A DNA stretch of 64,000 nucleotides from Drosophila persimilis (lineage: Eukaryota > Arthropoda > Insecta > Diptera > Drosophilidae): assembly GCF_003286085.1 (NCBI RefSeq), contig NW_020825369.1, positions 620,001 to 684,000 of the forward strand. Reading direction: 5' to 3'. Of the stretch, positions 1 to 11,613 are shown one piece after another. The number at the start of each line of letters is the position of its first letter. The first letter of the stretch is position 1. A model generated the notes under the pieces. That model saw only the letters and a list, made by a program, of their open reading frames with translations. It was not told where the DNA came from and ran no database searches. Position numbers and translations under genes: made by a program.

Positions 1-2870
1 TTTAGTGAAATGAAATAAAACAAGAAAACAAAACTGGCAATGTTGTAATTTGCCAATTGTTGTACAACGACATGGAGCTACACCCAGCACAGGGAGCCAT
101 TTCCCTTAATCTTAATCGTACCACAAATAGCACACATTTGAACTACGCGCCAACTCACAAATAAACTATGACATCATGGAGCGCCACAGAGCCGCCGAAG
201 CGCATTCGTCGATACATGGCGGAGGCACCTGACGGCGAACTCGGAATAAAATTGCTGGCAGCCGATGCCAACAGCTGGCGCATCTGTTGTATTTACCAGC
301 ATTCTCCGACATCCGGCTGGAGCGCAACAGTCAATAAATGCGAAACAATTCCAGTAGACGGCGCTAGTCTTAAAAATAACATTTCACATTTCTAATCCAC
401 TGCCTCACCACCGCTTTGGGGGTATGTATTGGGGGATCCTGCAAGGTAATGTATAAAAAATTTATGAAATAAGCCAGAACGTTGTAACTAGTTAAATGCC
501 CGGTAATCAGTTTGTATATACATATATGTATATGTATGTATATAATTTTATGATTTATGTAACATATACATACAATCAGACCAGTTACTTGCTTTATTTA
601 CTCATAGCTACCCTCTCATATCTCCATCTTATGATTCCTCTCTCAATCCTCTGCGAAACGAAAGCTAGGAATACATAAGCCAAATGTATTTGTTATTCTT
701 AAATTCCATCACACAATAGAACAGCTGGGAACACCAAACAGCAAAAGATACATACACACATATACCCGCTAATGACAATTCCAGACCCCTTCCCTGTGCT
801 CTACCTTCGATCCAACTACGCAAATATGAAACTACACAAACGCGCCAGGTCTCTGTGAGAGGAAGACCAGCACGTTTCGGTCAAATCAAACTGGCGGTGG
901 AGCCGCTGGTGTTGGAGCCACCATTGGCAGTTGAGCCTACTCCGTTTATTGAAAATCCCCGCATCGTTCGAGCAGTTTTGTCCATAACGAACAGCAAAGT
1001 CCTCCTTCCCTATGGTTGCTTTCCCCGCTACTGGCCCGACTATGGTGCATTATTTGCATCGCCACCTCTACACACAACCATCGGATCCTACCTTCTACCC
1101 ACGCTCACTCACACCCCGTCACGGATGAACACCCACCCTTCAACACCTGAACACCAAGCACCAATCTCATACGCATGCGCAACTCATGTGCACACCATCA
1201 CGCATGAACACCCCATCCCAAAACTTTGTCCCCTTTTCCCATACTTTAGTCGGGGTTAAACTAAATTTATGGACAAAATATGCCAATCACGTCAAGCCCC
1301 ACCCCTTTTTAAATCTTTAGTGCAAAAAATAATAATAAGGTCACCCCCCACCTGTCAAAAGTGAGTAATTTATGGGTTTTTAATGAGTATTATGACTAAT
1401 AACTCTAGAATTAATGAACTCAATTGCAGCCAAACTGTCCCTCTAGATTTCAACACTGTGGAAATTACATATATTTGGACGTTGACATGCAATGACTGCA
1501 TCTTTCAAGAGGCGATGCAGTTACTGCACCGTCAAGTGGACCGTGTGAAACCAGCAGAAGGCTGTTACGCGCGGATCCCAGGCAAAACGCAGTCCTCCTC
1601 CCGCCCAACCGACCGAGGGGCGCTGCCGCATGACGCGCGGTGCGTAGCCGAACCAAACGCGAGCATGCAAGAAAGATGGCTATTAGACTAACATTCGAGG
1701 AAAATTAGCACTAAAATTACTAAGAAACTAAGCATGCAATCAAATTCAAATACCACTACAGTTACTAATTAATAGAAAGGTGTGTAAGGATTAATAATTT
1801 AATAAGAGGAAGAGAATTAGTGTTGGATATAATATGGTAGAGGGAAGACCCTCCGAGCATAAGACCCTAAACGGTTCATTGTGTCTAGCCTTGCGTTGTC
1901 TAAAGACTGCTGAGTTCTGTCTTGAATCATACTGTTTAACCAATGCAACCCCCCGACGCTTTTTCTACAATTTCCATTATATTTCCGTAAACGGCATTAA
2001 CCATTAATTTATAAAAGTTGATCTCATCAATTCTAAGTGATGTATTAAGGTCAATATAAGGTTTTAGGCAAAAGGACTGATTAAAATTGATTTTCTATAC
2101 ATAACTGTAGCTATTTCAAATGTATTAAATGTAATTATTTATATCGGATAAATCAGCTTGACTGCTTTCCCTCTCCTTATTTATTCTCTTATTTTCGTGG
2201 CAAAAAGGTAAACTATTATGCTTATTATGGATATCTCATATCGTCTACTAAGATATATCCTACATCACTAGATGCCGATATCCAAGAACGTTGAAAGATA
2301 ATATTTCATCTTTACTTAGAAATCTAAAATTAGAAAATTTAAGGGGCTGTCTTATAGTACCTCCTTATGAATTGTTGGCGTCAAATTTATTATTTGTTAT
2401 TTACTGTTTTGTATTTGTTTTTATTTGTTACAAAGACTGCTAAAATTTTCAAAGACATCAGCAATAATTAAAACTTCGCTTTACAAATATAATTTTAAAT
2501 AATCTCTGATACGTTTGCAATTAAACCTTCTCCAAACTTTCTGAGTAAAGTTTTAGTCTTCAACATGCCTTCCTATATTCCTCATCATTTAGTGAATTAA
2601 AAAATACTCTCTCCAAGGAAGCAGGGGTTTAGCACATAAATAATCATAGGCAAATGCTTCTTTTCGTCATAGCATAGAAAATTTTTCACCTTGATATTTG
2701 GTGTTCAAAACTTTAAAATTTGGTATGTCCTAGTTTTTGCAAGCTTGAATTTAAAAATCTATTATAATCTATATATCTGATTTTGTATTGATAATGATAA
2801 TGATAATGTGATTCATCAAGTTTACAAAATTTGAGTTAACGCAATATACATGTAACTCTTTATAGCAAGG
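1..2870. other. Gene-poor AT-rich left flank
   Basis: No gene is convincing here. Short open frames at 168-395 and 855-1259 (plus strand) have no recognisable domain, no good exon borders and unremarkable composition. The frame around 870-935 ends in a Gly/Ala-rich tail that could be the last exon of a gene lying to the left, but no acceptor site can be fixed. From 1700 to 2870 the sequence is strongly AT-rich with stops in all frames. The only clear structure is a GC-rich patch at about 1578-1660 that recurs inside the siz intron. Confidence 0.5.
1578..1660. repeat. Dispersed GC-rich repeat, copy 1
   Basis: This stretch matches 28704-28776 in the same orientation, including a run of about 22 identical bases (around 1599-1621 against 28727-28749) and further matches on both sides. 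It is much more GC-rich than its surroundings. It is probably a fragment of a dispersed short element; on the minus strand both copies encode a similar PLGRLGG peptide in an open frame. The family was not identified; a DINE-1/Helitron-like or other obscura-type short element is possible. Confidence 0.5.
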
Positions 2871-2876
2871 AGTGGG

Positions 2877-3845
2877 TCAATGGGACAAGCTATGAAAAAC
2901 TACAGGGTGAAAGGTATCGCTTAATCTAAATTTCTGTTTACACACCTTATGAATAAGACCTACATACTGGCCTGTAAACTGATCAAAGAATTTAAAAAAA
3001 ATATATATTTTTTCGAATTTTCTTCGTCCTTTCTGTGGGTCGCACAACGTTTTTTTTTCATTCTCATCCACTTCATATACATTGATGATGAAATCCTCAT
3101 TAGCCTTTTCGAATTGCTTAATTCCTTTGCTCCTTATTGGAAACTCAATTCCAGAAAAATTAAATCTAACGCCTTCATTATAAATAATGTCATGCCTTAT
3201 GTGTCCGCGCCGATAGTATTTTTTTAATGCTGCTGTTTAATATGTAGTTTTAACATGTTTTCCATAGGCTAATGATGATAAAACACACCACTTAAAAGAA
3301 AAGTCATCTTAATTTTTAACATTGATTATTGCATTTCGCGATTTTTTTTTTTTGGGAGCTTGGATGAACCTGTTTGCAGCTGTTTGCTCCAATTTAATCA
3401 TGGTTAGCTTAAGATATTTAAAACATTTTATTGCCCAACCTGAATCCTTCTCCTGGAATTCACTGCTGAGAGTTATTAAATTTTCTATGGTATCATTTAG
3501 GTGTTCATCAATTAACTCATTTGCATAAATAGGATTGTATGATGTAGCGAAATGTTTTATTGTTTCCTTTAATCTTTCGTCATCAGTTTGTTTGACGCCC
3601 AATCCATATACTTCTAAATTGTACATTACTGATCTGTACTCACTCAGACAGTGACGCAATAAATTGATTATATCATTTTTGCAATCATTAAAAAATTCTT
3701 AATCCATATGATTTGATTTTAAAGGAAATCGCGACTCCTCTAAAATAAAAATGACGTTTTCATTGTCCTCTAGTTGCTCTGCTCTTACACTCTGTTTTTC
3801 ATAAGCTCCTGATTTTAAAGGACTTTGGAGATCACTTGAAGTAGA
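2877..3845 (-). pseudogene. Maverick/Polinton-type DNA polymerase B remnant
   Basis: Read on the minus strand, one single frame can be followed for about 970 bp with only a few nonsense codons (TAA at 3699-3701, 3309-3311 and 3237-3239; TGA at 2877-2879) and no frameshift. The reading contains segments typical of the polymerase-B protein of Maverick/Polinton virus-like transposons: DSGWAIK, then AIINVKN, then FKWCVLSSL, then SGIEFPI with KQFEKAN, then a TGQYVGLIHK stretch followed by PVVFHSLSH. Order and spacing follow that family's region upstream of the exonuclease motifs. The segment between the FEKAN-like and TGQY-like blocks is shorter than I would expect, so an internal deletion is likely. 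The polymerase catalytic motifs are not visible, and no integrase or capsid gene was seen nearby, so this is a dead fragment. The family assignment is from motif memory, not a search. Confidence 0.65.
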
Positions 3846-4041
3846 TCCTCCTCTCTATTTACTCTATTAAGTCGATGGAATTAGAGCAAAGATCCCACAC
3901 CACAATGTTACGAGAGCCTAAGGATCTCTTATAATGAATTTAAATAAAATTGTTTTTTTGAACAATTGTGAAAAATGACTTTGATTTTTAGAACTGGGAT
4001 ACATTCTTTTATTTGAGCTATAATATTTTAGCATTAGGTCT

Positions 4042-5055
4042 CTAGCTTGAGCTTGCTAAGAGAGGTCCGTCGGTTGCATCGTCATCGCTCATGGAGCACA
4101 GCTTATAATGAAAGCCGAGCTTGTAGTATTGGAGCTTCTTTTCTTCGAGATCCTCCAAAATGACCATCAGGTTTTCCAGAACATACAAGTGCTCATCGAA
4201 TATCATTTCTTCGAATGACAAACCCGGGGCACACCCGACGAGACAAAAACAGAGAAAACGATTAAAAAGGTACGCATTAGTCCAGAGAAGAAGTTTAGTC
4301 GGAAATCCTAGTAGAGATAGTTTTTGGGGGGGACGGATATAACATGACCTATTCAAAGGGATAGGATATGAGGGTGTGGCAAGAAGGTCGTTAGATGTAG
4401 CGAGAATATGGGCTAGGTTATTAGTGTAAAGTGTAAAGAAGATCGATTTGGTGGGACCAGAAGAAGGCACCTGGACATAAATTTCCAAGGTGGGAACGGA
4501 CAGCAATCAGGACAAAATGCGATAGTATCGTCCTCTAAAGATGCACTATCAGTATGCTACTTTTTGAGCTTTTGCTACAGAAGATGTAGCGGGCGGAGAT
4601 GGAGTTGGAAGACTTTCAACTCTATCTTCAGGGCTAGTCGAACGATTGGTAAACAGTTAGAAATCGTATGCACCGGCCATAAAAAGAGGTGGAGCAAACT
4701 ATTGACATGTTTATGCGGGACGAGAATTTTGAGTGAGGGACTTCTTTCGGGACTAGAAGAGAAACGACAATATTACTATTTGGAAAATAGTTGTTACTCT
4801 TCTTTCTCTTTGGTAGCTCAGGCAAAATTTTAAGGTTTTTGTAACGAGACTCCACCGCGAGAAACTTATCCTGGAACATTTTGAATCCTGAGTTAAGGTC
4901 AGCGAATTCGTTATGAGTCTGTCCCATTAAAACCCGCATGCCGCCTTCGCCCTGCAATCCCAACGAGTCCAGTTGTAACCGCAGCGAGTATTGATCAGAT
5001 CGACAACGCGACCACCAATATGATCAAAGCCCGCACAGCTAAACTTCTCGCTCAT
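4042..5055 (-). pseudogene. Broken small helical-protein gene, interrupted
   Basis: Four minus-strand pieces read like one protein but lie in different frames. It starts at ATG 5055 (MSEKFSC...GRVVDL) and shifts frame near 4990 into a helical segment (LQLDSLGLQGEGG, then FKMFQDKFLAVESRYKN) that runs on to a stop at 4634. It continues in another frame with a Ser/Pro-rich part (SPEDRVESLPTPSPP), stopping at 4549. It then ends with an acidic helical tail (EHLYVLENLMVILEDLEEKK) closing at TAG 4042. About 4215-4500 separates the last two parts, is pyrimidine-rich on this strand and could be an inserted element or a degraded intron. I do not recognise the protein. At least one frameshift and this interruption argue that it is dead. 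A working gene with unrecognised introns is the alternative. Confidence 0.45.
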
Positions 5056-5071
5056 ATGAGCAGTGTACGTC

Positions 5072-5091
5072 ACGTAAGCTTAAGCTTACGT
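5072..5091. repeat. Perfect 20-bp palindrome
   Basis: The two 10-base arms starting at 5072 and 5082 are exact reverse complements with no spacer. The palindrome lies 17 bp upstream of the first ATG of the broken gene at 4042-5055, so it falls in the former promoter or 5' UTR region. It may be a dimeric binding site or chance. Confidence 0.6.
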
Positions 5092-8000
5092 TAGGCTTTC
5101 CTAATAGGTTTTAAAATAATTTCGTTTATGTAATTCATTATAACATGTACAATTTATTCTTATACAACAGCGAAAGTAGGACCGACATGTGCTGGACCGA
5201 TGGAAGAATGTTATTGATGCAAGGGCTGACGGGCCGGACGGCTCTTGGCTCTTAGCAGAGGGCGAGCGAGAACGTAACTCCCTCTATTTCGTGTCTGTAT
5301 TTACGCTCAGCACTTATGACAGCGCGCTGCAGCGCTTTGACGCCATGCTAGGTGAGAGCGAGAGGAACCAAGTTTGATGTTTTGCTGAGCACAATAATCC
5401 CCAAAAAGAGAGCGCGTTGCGGGCTGCTGCTAAGCCGATCACGTGGATAGAGCGCGAGAGAACAGCTTCGATGCTGTAACTGTAACAGAAACGAAGCAGG
5501 CGGGATAAAGAACCGAAAGAGCGGCCGCTGCCGTGCTTAAGTTTTGCGGTGAAAAATATTTATGTACAGTAGTGAGTGCAAATAGTGAACAAAAATGATG
5601 ATTTACGTTAGTCTATGATTTAGGGATTTGATGACTAATATCGAGCTGCGAAACTCGGCAAATACTTTTTACTCATGGCTAAAACTTTTCCGAATTGTAT
5701 AAGCTGTTCCTCTTTGAAAAAAAGCTGCAAATGTGTAGATAAAATTGGCAGCATTGTAGAGTCACAACGAGCGGGAACTTTGTAAGCCGCGTCAAGTGCC
5801 GCACCTCAATACTCTTTGAGTATCGGGTATAACGTTAAAACGTCAAAGACAATTACTAATTATTGCACTTTATATGCACGCTTGGGGTGGGTGTGGTAGG
5901 ATCGGTCTTAAATTTATTTTAGTTCTTACTAGGTTTTACTTATATATCTTTGTAGACGAGCAGAAAAACCTATCAAAATTTGGTATTAACAAGCGAATAA
6001 GAAGCTCGTATAATAAATATCTTTCCAGAGTTTGAAATTATACCTTCATGCATACGCTGGCGCCATGTAACATAATATTTTACATTTCGGCTTAAAGAAT
6101 GAAGCCGATTTCAGTATTTTTTTGTGCAAGCGTTAGTGAATACTTACTGCTTATCGACTGCTTGAAAATATCATTCCTGTCCATGGTGTTATGACACTAG
6201 ACTTTGGTGCAGGGTAACCGTTTCTGGTACTTTTAATACTTTTCGGTTTTTTTTAGTTCAAAATTGAACCAAACTGTCGCAAGTACGTATATTTCTCGCT
6301 CTCACTGCATGCTTTTCCCATAAGGCTATCTCTTGCAGCTAGTCAGTTACCAAAGTCTAATGTCATATGGCCATGAGAGCCAACTTGGGGCCCGTTTGGG
6401 CGGGGGCTTTGTAACGTACAACGTCGTGGTGTTTGGGTTTCGACTCTACTTTTCTGGCGCAAACCGAGTTTTGACGTTGACGCTGGCGGTCGATTTGCTG
6501 AGTGTTCGAAAACTACATTTCCGATTGAACCATACATTTGATTGGGCGCGTTTTGAAAATAGTTTAATCTGTGTGTGTTTCTGTGTAATTAGAGTGAGAA
6601 ATAACCCCAAGCTAACCAGAGTTCTGCACCTCTCGCAAGCGCAACGATATTTTGAAAAATGTAATAACCCAATGTATTAACGTAACCCAAAAAAACACAA
6701 CAAAAAACCAGTTTTTCATTTGCCCAACAATAACTAATATTGAAACTGTTTGGAAATGCATTAACCAACAAAAAAAACAATAACTATAAACTGAAGTTTC
6801 AGCTTCTGTGTCAGTCTCTGGCTCTCCCCTCCAAAGATTTCTGAGAGTCGCTGTTCGGAGTCTGTGCTGCATGCTGGCTGGATCGCTGAGCCCCACCCAG
6901 AGCTAATTGTACAGTAAACAACACAACCATGGGTACAGCCACAAGAATGCGATCTTCTCTGCTGTTATTGTTAGACATGCTAATTTTGCACAATATACAC
7001 TTCAAACATATGTACACTGGCAATAGGCAGCACTGGCTAACATGAATTAGATTTTCTGTTAATTGTGACTCACCCACTGTTCTCACGGTTGGTTGTCTCA
7101 GTCCCAGTCCCAGTCCCAGCCTCAGCCCCTCCCTTCGGATGATTTGTTTGTTTGTTGACGAATGGTCGTGCTCAATAGATTAAACTACTACGCTTCAAAA
7201 AGAAGCCAAATTGTTGTTAATTATTGTGGTTTTTGTTTAAATTTTGTTATTTTTTTTTTTTAAAATTTCAGAAATCTCAAACCATTTTTGAATTTACATT
7301 TATTCGGTACGGAGATTTTGAGCTTATTTATATTGGTTTCTATTCAATCAGACTCTTCTCAATGTAGGGCTGACTAGCAAAATCAGACTCTGACTAGAAT
7401 ATAAAGAGGAGAATTCTATGACTTTTTCGAAATTTGATTATTTAAATCGCAACCAATAATAATAGATATGTATATCCAAACTCTTTGAGTAAAATAAAAG
7501 GGTGCCCTAATTCACACTCAATTATAACTCTCCCACCCACCCCTTGGGAGCCTATTGAACCCGAAATATTTCGCTGATGTATCAATAGACCTATTGGACA
7601 CTGACCTTCACGGGCAGACACGTCACAGATACAGCCCTGAACACAGCACCTGGAAATCCCTACAAGCCTTACCCAATAGCTTTGGCATTGAATTCGCCAA
7701 CAACCCCCGTTCGGGCTGCTAGGCAACCCCTAACATCAACTACCCCAAAGCCCAATCCCTCAAAAGTTGCATGTTAGAGTCTGAAACAGTACCCTCTACA
7801 CTGGGGGGTGTGGGTCTGAATGAGGTCAACAAAACTACGACAAGAAAATGGAAAACAAATGCAAAAATGCAAAGAAAATCGCAATTTCCTTCGCTAGGGG
7901 GAGTCGGAGTCTCTCCTACGGCGCTCGCAAGTACAGTAGGCGCCTTCTCCAAGCAGACATGTACACACATACACACGTAAATGCATGCATACATGCATGC

Positions 8001-8546
8001 ATACTATGCACATATATGCATTTCTGGCTGTCTGTCTCTGTTCCGTAACCAGTTTGCCAGTTGTGCATATCAATGCAAGTGAGGGGGAGGCCACGCATGA
8101 GGAGAAGGCGGCTTTGAAAAACACGTTTCGTAGTGTTGCATTTTTCAATCGCCCAAGTTGGAGATGATAGTGTTCTCCTCGCCAGTCTCCACTGTGGGCA
8201 GGAAACTGGAAATGGGGCTTAATTAAAAACAAAATTAACTTATAGTCGCTCCGAATACGTAGTCTCCTCGTTGCATGCGACTGAAGAAACGACAGAACCA
8301 AAACAAAACGAAGAATGAAGAAGTCGAAGAAGTCATTGACCCAAAGACAGACCAGTTATAGGGCTGCCTGGCCAACAGCAGAGAACTTTGAGAAAGTCCC
8401 TGCAGAGCCTGGCCTGAAAGCGAAACGAGGTTAATTCACACTGCAGGCCCAAATGTGGTGCTCTTTCCGAGGGCACGCAGGCGCAATACAGGTGTGGCTA
8501 TATCTCTTCACGACTTTACCGTCTCTTAGCCAAGTTCTCTCTTCGC

Positions 8547-8588
<42 letters not shown>

Positions 8589-10317
8589 AAACCAGTTGGG
8601 CTTGGCCGTTTTGTTTACATTTTTTCCTCCCTCCGCTGCTTCGTGGCTTGTTGCGTGTTTTGTTTGGCTTCATCTTTTCGGGCTTTCTTCGTCTAACGAA
8701 ACTTGTTTTTTTTTGTTTTTCGTGAGGGGCCAAGAACGCGGAACATTCGTTGCCAACGCAGAGCACGCAAAACAGTTACCTGGAGGCATTCCACCGCTAG
8801 AGAGTCGGTCGAGGACCAAACATTTGTTGGAAGTAATCATTCGAGTTGTTGGCTGGGAATTTGCTTTAGAGCTACTCGTGTTATGGGCATATGCATGCCC
8901 ATTTTTAAGTGTTTAGTTATACCGTAAATATATAAAGACTAGAGTTTCACCAGTAACGAGACTAACCCCCTTACCAATTACCTTTTCTTGGCCCTCACTG
9001 TGGAGGCTAATTCAACACACTTTTTGAATCAGGTATATTAAATAATGTAGCCATAGTGCCTATATCTTACCCACCTATCTTTCAAGCAGAGCCTAGACAC
9101 TGAAATGTTTGGTATCTCGAGAACCTCCCCCATTCGCCGAGAAAGTTATGAGTGACGCGACCCTTCACAAGATTCAGTTTTAGTTGGAGTTCATTTGTGT
9201 GGGCTTCCTGCCCCTTCCGCGCCTGAAGTTTAATTGTTGTTTATGGGGTTACACATCGCGGGGTTAACTAGCACAACATACCCCTATCCCCTCTCCAATC
9301 CATCCCCCCGCGCGTACGTGCCTTTAGCTCTTTTTGGAATTTTGTGTTTTGTTCTTTTTGTGATGCAATTAGCTCCAATCAATGGGGGTACGCACTGACG
9401 GCTGAACCATGGAGAGAGCCAGTTGTTGGCTCTGAACATGTTTCGACAAATCCCGCCAGGCGGGGCTATACATATGTACATATGTGCATATGTATATCAA
9501 AGCATATGGAATAGGAAAGGTGTTCAATGATGGTGACAATCGTGTGCCTTGTTGTGGTTCCCTTGTTGGTCATTAATTAATTAGTTATGTAATGGAATTA
9601 TAGATTGAGTGTCACAAGAGAACGACCCAGCTATAGCTATCTTTAAATATTTATAAGCTTTTCACGCGAACCTCACGTAGGTTGCTCGCGATCTTAGCTC
9701 GACATTTGGTATGCATCTGAGCACCCCAGAGGCATATCAAAATCAAACCCCACCCAAAATCCCACACACACCCAAACAGATGACATCATTGAGGAATCCA
9801 TCCATCCGTCTATCTGTATCTATCTGCCCTTAATCAATTTGGGCTCCAACTCATTCCGATGTGGATATGGATGTGGATGTGGATGCGGATGAGTTTCATG
9901 TGGGAGGGAGACCTTCGACCATCAATTGACACAAATTCACGAACGGCACTAGATTCCGTTTACCGTTTTGCACGCTCCACCGAGCATCCACCCCAATACT
10001 TAGAATCCAATAACAAGTAACCCAAAGACGGGCGCCAAGTATGGTCACAAAACCCCATTAAAATAAAACATAAAACGAACTGAAGAGCCCGTTTCCTCTA
10101 TAGGTCGCGAACGTTCAAAACGAGATCGAGAAATGAGTTACTTACGATCGATAGGTACATAAACATGCCAGTATATCCGCCGTTCGAGTACTGTATCCAA
10201 GTGTTTCTCTGAACTGAGCAAATTTTAGATGTGAAAAACTTCAATTTTCATTTACTTAATTAAATCTTCTTTCATTAATTAATTGATTTACTGCCTGTAG
10301 AAATCTCACGCGTGGAA
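5092..10317. other. Intergenic region, no convincing gene
   Basis: Several short open frames exist (for example 6333-6680 plus, 7442-7726 minus, 7894-8301 minus), but none has a domain, repeat-free composition or credible exon borders. The stretch about 5270-5600 is GC-richer, with GAGA-like runs, and looks like an inactive or active promoter/5' UTR. A CT microsatellite lies at 8549-8586. The sequence GATCGATA at 10146-10153 is one base from the DRE core and could belong to the promoter of the gene starting at 10318. A likely 5' UTR splice acceptor (polypyrimidine stretch, then TAG) ends at 10300. Confidence 0.5.
8549..8586. repeat. (CT)n microsatellite
   Basis: About 19 uninterrupted CT dinucleotides. 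It creates the long Leu/Ser and Arg/Glu runs seen in overlapping open frames, which are therefore not coding evidence. Confidence 0.9.
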
Positions 10318-11026
10318 ATGTCGCCGGCGGATGATAACTCCTTTGCCACCACGAGTGGCAACAAAAAGGCCACCTACACTCTCATATGCATCAAAGTGGT
10401 GGAGCTGGTAAGTGAAACATACGAGTATGTACCTCTCTCGATTAACAGCCATTAAAAGCCAATTTTAATACAATTTAAGAGTGCGCTAAAATGAATGGAT
10501 TCCCATTTTGAAAATATAAATTACTAGTACTATTTGTGAACACTAACTACGAGTTGAATATTCTCACAGTGCCTGTTAATATGCTGCCTTGGTCTGATCG
10601 ACGAGCCGGCCACCAACTCCCACCTGCGAGTGTTCATCACGCCCCGTGTGATTGCCCTCTGCTATGTGACCTTTGGAGCCCTGACCATCTACACGGCGAT
10701 CTACCTGATCATGGCTCTGGTCGGTGATCTGTGAGTGATTAAGGATTGCCGTAAAGCACGCAAGTACTATAACTATCTTCATGTCTAGGACACCCTGGCG
10801 CACGGCAACGTTGTGGTCTCTGGTGGCATTCTGTCTGTATGTGGCCGTGACGGCTCTACTCTTCCGGGACTGGTCGACCACCAAGGATCGCAACTACTGG
10901 CACCCGAACATGCATCGTCTGGACCTGGTGATGGCCTCCGCCTCCATTGCTCTGGTCACTTCCCTGGTCTATCTACTCGACATACTGCTCACCATCCGCT
11001 TCGGCGTCCATGGCGATCTGGAATGA
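10318..11026 (+). CDS. Four-pass membrane protein (MARVEL-like)
   Basis: Three exons, 10318-10407, 10570-10730 and 10789-11026, give an uninterrupted protein of 162 aa. Both introns have GT-AG borders (GTAAGT...CACAG and GTGAGT...TCTAG). The ATG at 10318 opens the frame 18 bases after a probable 5' UTR acceptor. Hydrophobic segments lie at about residues 20-40, 54-80, 88-109 and 127-153, with short polar ends. The loop between TM3 and TM4 is conspicuous for aromatic and charged residues (FRDWSTTKDRNYWH). The topology suits a MARVEL/tetraspan-type protein of the plasma membrane or vesicles, as in septate-junction or claudin-like fly proteins, but no signature motif settles the family. It converges with RecQ5. 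A poly(A) signal AATAAA at 11319-11324 probably ends its transcript. The gene structure is well supported; the function is not. Confidence 0.85.
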
Positions 11027-11613
11027 CAGGGACAGAGACAGCGACGCCTTGCGTGGACTGTTATATTTAGAGCTCCATCATAGTCGTAAGCCCCATCACA
11101 TGACCTGCTTCCCAGCAAATTGTAACCCACGAAATCTGTAAACAGAAAACAAAACATCAGAAGAATTGCCATCATCGAAAAGAAAATGTACAAAAAGAAG
11201 TCCAAGGAAGTGGAAAGATTGTTTAAGCATCGCCTGCAGCCTGTTTTTTTTTTTTTTTTTTTTGTAAGCCTTCACCAACGTTTTTCTCTAATCCACTTAA
11301 CATATAAGAGCCCACACAAATAAATTTTTTTATGAGGGAATATTTGTTCCAACAAACTGTAGTTACAATTTTTGAAATTCTATCTGGAGATTGCAGACAG
11401 CATATAGAAGATCTGCGCAGTGCAATTTTAAAATGAAAATATCTCACTCCTCTTAATATTTTACTGATCAAATTAATTGTTATATACATACAACTTGAAA
11501 CATTAACGACACAAAAAAAAAAAAAAATGGTTTTTTAACTCCGGTTCTTAGCAAGCTTGATTTATGGCAATCTTTCCGATGCGATTAGTTCATTTGGTTC
11601 CCGAAATGGGAAG
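11027..11613. other. Convergent 3' region between two genes
   Basis: The stops of the four-pass protein gene (11026) and RecQ5 (11614) face each other across 587 bp. The interval is AT-rich, holds a T20 run at about 11244-11263, an AATAAA at 11319-11324 for the plus-strand gene and an A-rich run at about 11512-11526. No further gene is seen. Confidence 0.7.

Noticed and set aside
1383..1691. 102-codon plus-strand open frame
   Set aside because: Its second half lies in the dispersed GC-rich repeat and the first half is AT-rich sequence without domain or exon signals.
8431..8766. Minus-strand frame with Arg-Glu runs (111 codons)
   Set aside because: The runs come from the CT microsatellite at 8549-8586; no homology or exon structure.
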